Below, piece after piece: positions 60,105 to 64,000 of a DNA stretch of 64,000 nucleotides. The position numbers and the translations under genes were made by a program. The stretch's first letter is position 1; each line of letters begins with the position of its first letter. Where the stretch lies: NCBI RefSeq assembly GCF_024628805.1, contig NZ_CP102382.1, positions 2,604,001 to 2,668,000 on the forward strand. Reading direction: 5' to 3'. The stretch comes from Paenimyroides aestuarii. GTDB taxonomy: Bacteria > Bacteroidota > Bacteroidia > Flavobacteriales > Flavobacteriaceae. The notes beneath the pieces were generated by a model. The model saw only the letters and a list, made by a program, of their open reading frames with translations, searched no databases and was not told the origin of the DNA.

Positions 60105-61405
60105 TGTTCTAAAACTTTTTGCATGGCTTGTGCTTTCAACAAGCATTCGTTGTATTCATCGGCTGCATTTGCGTTAATGGTAATGGCACTTCCCACGCTA
60201 AACGATGCATATTTATATTCTTGACTATACAAAATACTGCGGATAACCACATTAAAATCGAAATCATTTTGCGGTGTGAAATACCCAATGGCACCGCTGT
60301 ATAAACCGCGCTTTGTTTGTTCAACCTCTTCGATAATTTTCATTGCCGATAATTTCGGTGCGCCGGTCATACTGCCCATTGGAAAGGTAGATTTAATAAT
60401 ATCAACCACATTTTCGTTGGGCGAAACTTCTGAAACAACCGTGGAAATCATTTGATGCACTTGTTTAAACGTATAAATTCCAAACAATTCTTCTACTTGA
60501 ACCGATGCTTTTGTAGCCGTTTTAGATAAATCGTTTCGAACCAAATCAACAATCATCACATTTTCGGCTTGTTCTTTTTTGTTTGATGCTAAATTTTGTT
60601 TCAAAAGCACATCTTCGGGTTCTGTAACACCTCGCTTCGCCGTTCCTTTAATTGGTTGCGAAATGATTTTTAAATCTGATTTTTTAAGATAACGTTCTGG
60701 CGAAGCACTCAGCACAAAGTGTTGGTTGAATTTTGCAAAACATGCAAAAGGCGGCTCGGAAATTTCATTGAGTTTCCAAAACAAATCATTGGAATTTAAC
60801 TGTACCTTTTCTGCAAAAAATTCCATGCAATAATTGGCTTCGTAAATATCGCCCCGCTGAATATGACTGATTACTTTGTTAAACCCGGTTTCGTATTCAT
60901 TAAACGTTAATTTACTTTCTACATTTAGTTTTTCTTGTTGATTTTCTTGTTGATTTTCTTGTTGAATTTCAGTTGAATTTATCTGTTGGAAATCATCATC
61001 CATTTCGTCATCACACATTCCTAAATATTCCAATCGAACTGAATCATTCTCAAAAAAAATGAGTTTTTTTGGTTGAAAAAACAATAAATCAGGGAAATGT
61101 AATCCATCAAAATTGTTTGATTCCAATCGTTCCACATCGTTTTTTAAATCGTATGTTAAATAGCCAAAAAGCCAATCGTTGGTATTTTGTTGGTACTCTT
61201 TTAATTGTTCAAAAGCATTGAAATAATCGGTTTGCAGCAGCGTAAAAGCATCAAAAGCCAAAACAGCTTGGTGTGTGCTGTACTTGGCTTTGTGATTGTT
61301 TGATTCTAAAAAAACAACTTCGCGGAACTGCTGTGCCCATTGAAGCATTTGCTTTTTAAAATAAGGAATATTTTCTACCGGATACGTTTTTGAAAACCGT
61401 TGCAT
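60098..61405 (-). CDS. pabB: Aminodeoxychorismate/anthranilate synthase component I
   Basis: 435 aa of the chorismate-binding family. Catalytic segments: GDIYEANYCMEFFAEKV, SASPERYLKKSDLKIISQPIKGTAKRG (K-G-T-x-x-R), VMIVDLVRNDLSKTA, FPMGSMTGAPKLSAMKIIEEVEQTKRGLYSGAIGYF and NVVIRSILY. It lacks a fused glutamine amidotransferase. Homologues are mostly called PabB (4-aminobenzoate, for folate); TrpE is the alternative. The linker before the catalytic core holds three 12-base tandem repeats, coding a Gln-Glu-Asn-rich run (residues 147-158). Confidence 0.85.
   Translation of the reverse strand: MQRFSKTYPVENIPYFKKQMLQWAQQFREVVFLESNNHKAKYSTHQAVLAFDAFTLLQTDYFNAFEQLKEYQQNTNDWLFGYLTYDLKNDVERLESNNFDGLHFPDLLFFQPKKLIFFENDSVRLEYLGMCDDEMDDDFQQINSTEIQQENQQENQQEKLNVESKLTFNEYETGFNKVISHIQRGDIYEANYCMEFFAEKVQLNSNDLFWKLNEISEPPFACFAKFNQHFVLSASPERYLKKSDLKIISQPIKGTAKRGVTEPEDVLLKQNLASNKKEQAENVMIVDLVRNDLSKTATKASVQVEELFGIYTFKQVHQMISTVVSEVSPNENVVDIIKSTFPMGSMTGAPKLSAMKIIEEVEQTKRGLYSGAIGYFTPQNDFDFNVVIRSILYSQEYKYASFSVGSAITINANAADEYNECLLKAQAMQKVLEQC
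60931..60966 (-). repeat. Three tandem 12-base repeats inside pabB
   Basis: TTTCTTGTTGAT, TTTCTTGTTGAT and TTTCTTGTTGAA lie head-to-tail (plus strand) and keep the reading frame. They encode Q-Q-E-N type repeats in the inter-domain linker, a likely site for length variation between strains. Confidence 0.8.
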
Positions 61406-61926
61406 TAACTTTCTAAAATAATGTTGAGTTTATGATTGATTTCTTCTAAGAATTCTTTGTTGGTGATTTCTTGTGTTTCTTTATTAAAATGTTCCGAAAA
61501 AGCTGGAAAGGTGTATGCTTCTGAAACTTCACAACCAAAACGATGCACCATTTTTTGCAGCAATTCATTTGCACTTAAACCTCCGCGCATGCCGTTTGAT
61601 GTACTTAAAATAAAAACCTTTTTTGCTTTTAAAAAACTTCTATCAGCGCGCGACAACCAATCCAATATATTTTTGAAAAATGCCGACAAATTGCCGTTGT
61701 GCTCATTAGTAGTAATGAAAATGTGTTCAAAGGCATTTATTTGTTCTAACAAAGAAACAATTCCTTGGGGCGATTTAATTTCTCGCTCTAAATCTTCACT
61801 AAATAAAGGAATATCTAATGTTTTTAGATCAACAAAGGTGTGTGTTATATTCAGTTGCTTTAAAACTGCTTTTGTTAATTGTTCGTTGATTGATTGTGAT
61901 GAATTGCTTCCTACAAATACCAGCAT
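61405..61926 (-). CDS. NADPH-dependent FMN reductase-like protein
   Basis: 173 aa, flavodoxin-like. The phosphate loop is VFVGSNSSQSINEQLTKAVL and the flavin-facing loop FITTNEHNGNLSAFFKNILDWLSR (the T-x-E-x-N-x-x-x-x-x-x-K-N-x-x-D-W pattern), with STSNGMRGGLSANELL. These belong to the FMN_red family of azobenzene/chromate/quinone reductases. Its stop overlaps the pabB start by one base. Electron acceptor in the cell unknown. Confidence 0.88.
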   Translation of the reverse strand: MLVFVGSNSSQSINEQLTKAVLKQLNITHTFVDLKTLDIPLFSEDLEREIKSPQGIVSLLEQINAFEHIFITTNEHNGNLSAFFKNILDWLSRADRSFLKAKKVFILSTSNGMRGGLSANELLQKMVHRFGCEVSEAYTFPAFSEHFNKETQEITNKEFLEEINHKLNIILES

Positions 61927-61937
61927 TTTTTTAATAT

Positions 61938-62399
61938 TTAATTTATGTTTAATTGTTTATTTTCTTTGGCTGCTTTTTTGTCCATTGCGGTACCAACTGT
62001 TACTCCAATAGCCACACCAAAAGGTAAACCAATTGCAAACAAACCAGGCTTTTTTAGGAGTACACCTGCAAGAACACCTAACGGTATGCCAAAAACAGTC
62101 ATTCCTAGTGCTAACCAAAGATTTCTGTGATAATTCTTAGGAACTAACTTTAACTCGTTCTCTATCAACTTTAAAATTGCGGTTTGCTTTTTCTTGATCA
62201 CTTTTCTTAAATCGTTAGTAGTTAACGAATTAGACGTGTTAATTTCTTCCACTTCACTGTTGATTGTTTCAACAATGGCATCTGGCAACTGCCTATTTCT
62301 TAACTCGCTTAAAAGCGTATCAAACTGAGTGTAAAGCTGATTTAATCGGATATCGCTATCTAAATTTTTTACGCCTCGTAATTTATTTATCGTCTTCAT
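61938..62399 (-). CDS. Two-helix membrane protein with helical N-terminus
   Basis: 153 aa. Residues 1-90 are helical and charged (DSDIRLNQLYTQFDTLLSELRN ... LIENELKLV), possibly a coiled coil. Two hydrophobic segments follow at about 98-115 (WLALGMTVFGIPLGVLAGVL) and 121-140 (GLFAIGLPFGVAIGVTVG). The tail KKAAKENKQLNIN is basic. The glycine-rich helices suggest close packing, as in small membrane-associated regulators. No family recognised. It overlaps rluD by one base. Confidence 0.65.
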   Translation of the reverse strand: MKTINKLRGVKNLDSDIRLNQLYTQFDTLLSELRNRQLPDAIVETINSEVEEINTSNSLTTNDLRKVIKKKQTAILKLIENELKLVPKNYHRNLWLALGMTVFGIPLGVLAGVLLKKPGLFAIGLPFGVAIGVTVGTAMDKKAAKENKQLNIN

Positions 62400-63439
62400 T
62401 AATCTTCTTCTTCAACTACTTCATGATTGTTGGAATAGTTGCGCCAACGTTCAATCGCCTGAACCATATCGGTTGGCAAATCAGTTTCAAAACGCATAAA
62501 TTCTTTTTTCACAGGGTGCATAAAACCAAGTGTTTTGGCATGCAATGCTTGTCGGGGCAACACTTTAAAAGTGTTTTCTACAAATTGTTTGTATTTTGTA
62601 AATGTGGTTCCTTTTAAAATTTTCTCGCCACCATAACGTTCGTCGTTAAACAAGGTATGCCCAATTGCCTTCATGTGCACGCGAATTTGGTGTGTTCTGC
62701 CTGTTTCTAATCTGCATGAAACCAACGTAACATAGCCCAAACGCTCTAAAACCTTATAATGCGTAACTGCATATTTTGCTCCGGTGGAATCATCGGGAAA
62801 TGAAGCCATTTGCATACGATCTACTTTATGACGACCAATATAACTTTCGATGGTTCCTTCATCGTCTTGTACATTTCCCCAAACAATAGCAACATATTCA
62901 CGTTCGGTTGATTTTTCGGCAAACTGTTTTTGCAATTCGCTCATGGTCCAATCGGTTTTGGCAATAACCAATAAACCCGTGGTATCTTTATCAATTCTGT
63001 GCACCAATCCAGGGCGTTCGGAACTGTTTAACGGTAAATTTTCAAAATGATACGCCAATGCATTAACTAGAGTTCCGGTATAATTTCCATGACCGGGATG
63101 CACTACCAAACCTGCGGGTTTATTAATCACTAACAAATCATCGTCTTCATAAACAATATCCAAAGGAATATTTTCGGGGATAATGATATTTTCAAACGGT
63201 GGTTGTTCCATTAAAACGCGCACCACATCATTTGCTTTTACTTTGTGATTGGACTTCACAGGCACATCATTCACAAAAATATTTCCATTTTCGGCTGCCT
63301 TCTGAATTTTGTTTCGAGTAGCATTTTCTACCAAATTCATCAAGAATTTATCAACACGTAAGGGCGCTTGTCCTTTACCAGCTTCAAAACGGTAATGTTC
63401 GTATAGTTCGTCTTCTATTAAATTATTATCTTCTGTCAT
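62399..63439 (-). CDS. rluD: RluD-type 23S rRNA pseudouridine synthase
   Basis: 346 aa. The N-terminal S4 domain (APLRVDKFLMNLVENATRNKIQKAAENGNIFVN) is followed by the catalytic pseudouridine synthase domain: LVVHPGHGNYTGTLVNAL, GLVHRIDKDTTGLLVIAKTD (H-R-I-D with the catalytic Asp), VSCRLETGRTHQIRVHMKAIGHTLFNDERYGG. RluD modifies U1911, U1915 and U1917 of 23S rRNA helix 69. It follows the PASTA-domain gene by 3 bp. Confidence 0.94.
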   Translation of the reverse strand: MTEDNNLIEDELYEHYRFEAGKGQAPLRVDKFLMNLVENATRNKIQKAAENGNIFVNDVPVKSNHKVKANDVVRVLMEQPPFENIIIPENIPLDIVYEDDDLLVINKPAGLVVHPGHGNYTGTLVNALAYHFENLPLNSSERPGLVHRIDKDTTGLLVIAKTDWTMSELQKQFAEKSTEREYVAIVWGNVQDDEGTIESYIGRHKVDRMQMASFPDDSTGAKYAVTHYKVLERLGYVTLVSCRLETGRTHQIRVHMKAIGHTLFNDERYGGEKILKGTTFTKYKQFVENTFKVLPRQALHAKTLGFMHPVKKEFMRFETDLPTDMVQAIERWRNYSNNHEVVEEED

Positions 63440-63442
63440 TCA

Positions 63443-64000
63443 TTAAAAAATTGAATCGATTTCGGGTGCCACATCTTCATACATTTCGCCTAATGTGTCC
63501 ACTTCGGGTTTGTACCCAAGCATTCCATCGCCCAAAACCAAATTGATTTTAGAATTTTTAAGTACTTTATCACCTGCTCGTAAAATTCTACCATCTTGTT
63601 CAATACGCATAACCACATCTTTTGCAAAATCGGGTTCATAAATAACTTCGCCTTTTTTCAAACCGAGCGATTCAATGATTGCAGTTGCATGTCGCAAGGT
63701 GCGTCCGTCTAGATTTGGCAATCGTATCGAAGAATATCCTTTGGCATTGATTTTTACATAAATTTTTCGCCCTTGTTTCACTGCGTCGTTCGGTTTTGGA
63801 TCTTGATCTGAAATAGTTAATGGTGGATATTTCGGATTAAAATCAACCGTATCAATGATAATAATTTCAAAACCATTTTCAGCAACGGCACCCATTGCAT
63901 TTTCAACCTTCATTTTTCTTAAATCGGGAATCGCAATTTCTTTGCCGTGGCGTGTATAAATATTTAAAAATTGTAAAGCCCCAAAAACCAGCAAACCCAT
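63443..64000 (-). CDS. PASTA-domain protein, C-terminal part (runs off window)
   Basis: At least 185 aa visible, reading out of the window at 64000. Three PASTA domains: about residues 23-87 (IPDLRKMKVENAMGAVAENGF), 88-158 (LPNLDGRTLRHATAIIESLGL) and a partial third. PASTA domains bind peptidoglycan or beta-lactams in Ser/Thr kinases and PBPs; here there is no kinase in the visible part. The N-terminus reads GLLVFGALQFLNIYTRHG, a transmembrane segment; the true start is probably upstream, outside the window. It is the first visible gene of the operon that includes rluD. Confidence 0.85.
   Translation of the reverse strand: MGLLVFGALQFLNIYTRHGKEIAIPDLRKMKVENAMGAVAENGFEIIIIDTVDFNPKYPPLTISDQDPKPNDAVKQGRKIYVKINAKGYSSIRLPNLDGRTLRHATAIIESLGLKKGEVIYEPDFAKDVVMRIEQDGRILRAGDKVLKNSKINLVLGDGMLGYKPEVDTLGEMYEDVAPEIDSIF

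Noticed and set aside
60931..60966. CRISPR-like array
   Set aside because: Only three contiguous 12-base units with no spacers, inside a coding gene.

Overview
The window looks like a chromosomal segment of a Flavobacteriaceae bacterium (phylum Bacteroidota). It is AT-rich and almost fully coding. Gene starts mostly lack Shine-Dalgarno sequences, and many genes are preceded by an 8-base box of the form TAnnTTTG, the Bacteroidota -7 element. The gene content also fits: DUF4199, DUF3810, DUF5606, DUF2911, a HsdR-N protein beside holA, type III glutamine synthetase and many small lipoproteins. I see no rRNA, tRNA, CRISPR array, complete prophage or intact insertion sequence.

Layout. 1-1338 (minus): serC (start only), a 60-aa membrane protein and holA. 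1392-3731 (plus): a HsdR-N nuclease-like protein, a lipoprotein and a GT2 glycosyltransferase. 3732-7994 (minus): a polyphosphate cluster (sixA-like, ppk1, ppx/gppA, DUF2400). 8127-9475: DUF4199 and kdsA. 9542-16722: pepD, a thioredoxin-like 2Fe-2S protein, DUF3810, NDH-2, a membrane protein, a 39-aa membrane peptide, mazG, DUF5606 and def. 16827-21173: a FUSC protein, a CDGSH protein and an ABC-F ATPase. 21376-24845: DUF2520, kdsC-like, a UbiA-like protein, maf and a small MscS channel. 24854-25103: remains of a GxxExxY gene. 25161-30762: a PIG-L deacetylase, a 35-aa membrane peptide, a sodium:solute symporter and an OprO/P-type porin. 30839-37125: prmA, clpS, a GNAT-like protein, a hydrolase, a lytic transglycosylase and an unusual ABC ATPase with an unrecognised 623-aa membrane partner.

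37187-42075 (minus): two lipoproteins, an alanine racemase/M20 amidohydrolase pair with clearly higher GC than its surroundings, and meaB. 42179-45347 (plus): MFS transporter, FAD-linked oxidase and pseudouridine synthase. 45390-53474: an ABC-F ATPase, lipA, a GldL-like small protein, a GAPDH with a TTG start, a PhnA-domain protein, a His-rich secreted protein, glutamine synthetase III and a lipoprotein. 53593-64000: a thioesterase, a lipocalin-like lipoprotein with purB, and a tightly packed eight-gene minus-strand run (PASTA protein, rluD, a membrane protein, an NADPH-FMN reductase, pabB-like, tilS, dsbD, DUF2911).

Most of the window is housekeeping: DNA replication, Kdo synthesis, polyphosphate turnover, lipoylation, purine and aminobenzoate/anthranilate synthesis, tRNA and rRNA modification, cell-wall turnover. 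The parts that merit a second look are the GxxExxY relic with flanking inverted repeats, the orphan ABC ATPase/membrane pair, the compositionally distinct racemase/amidohydrolase pair, two very short membrane peptides, a Pho-box-like direct repeat before the porin, and the UbiA-like protein that has lost its first Asp motif.
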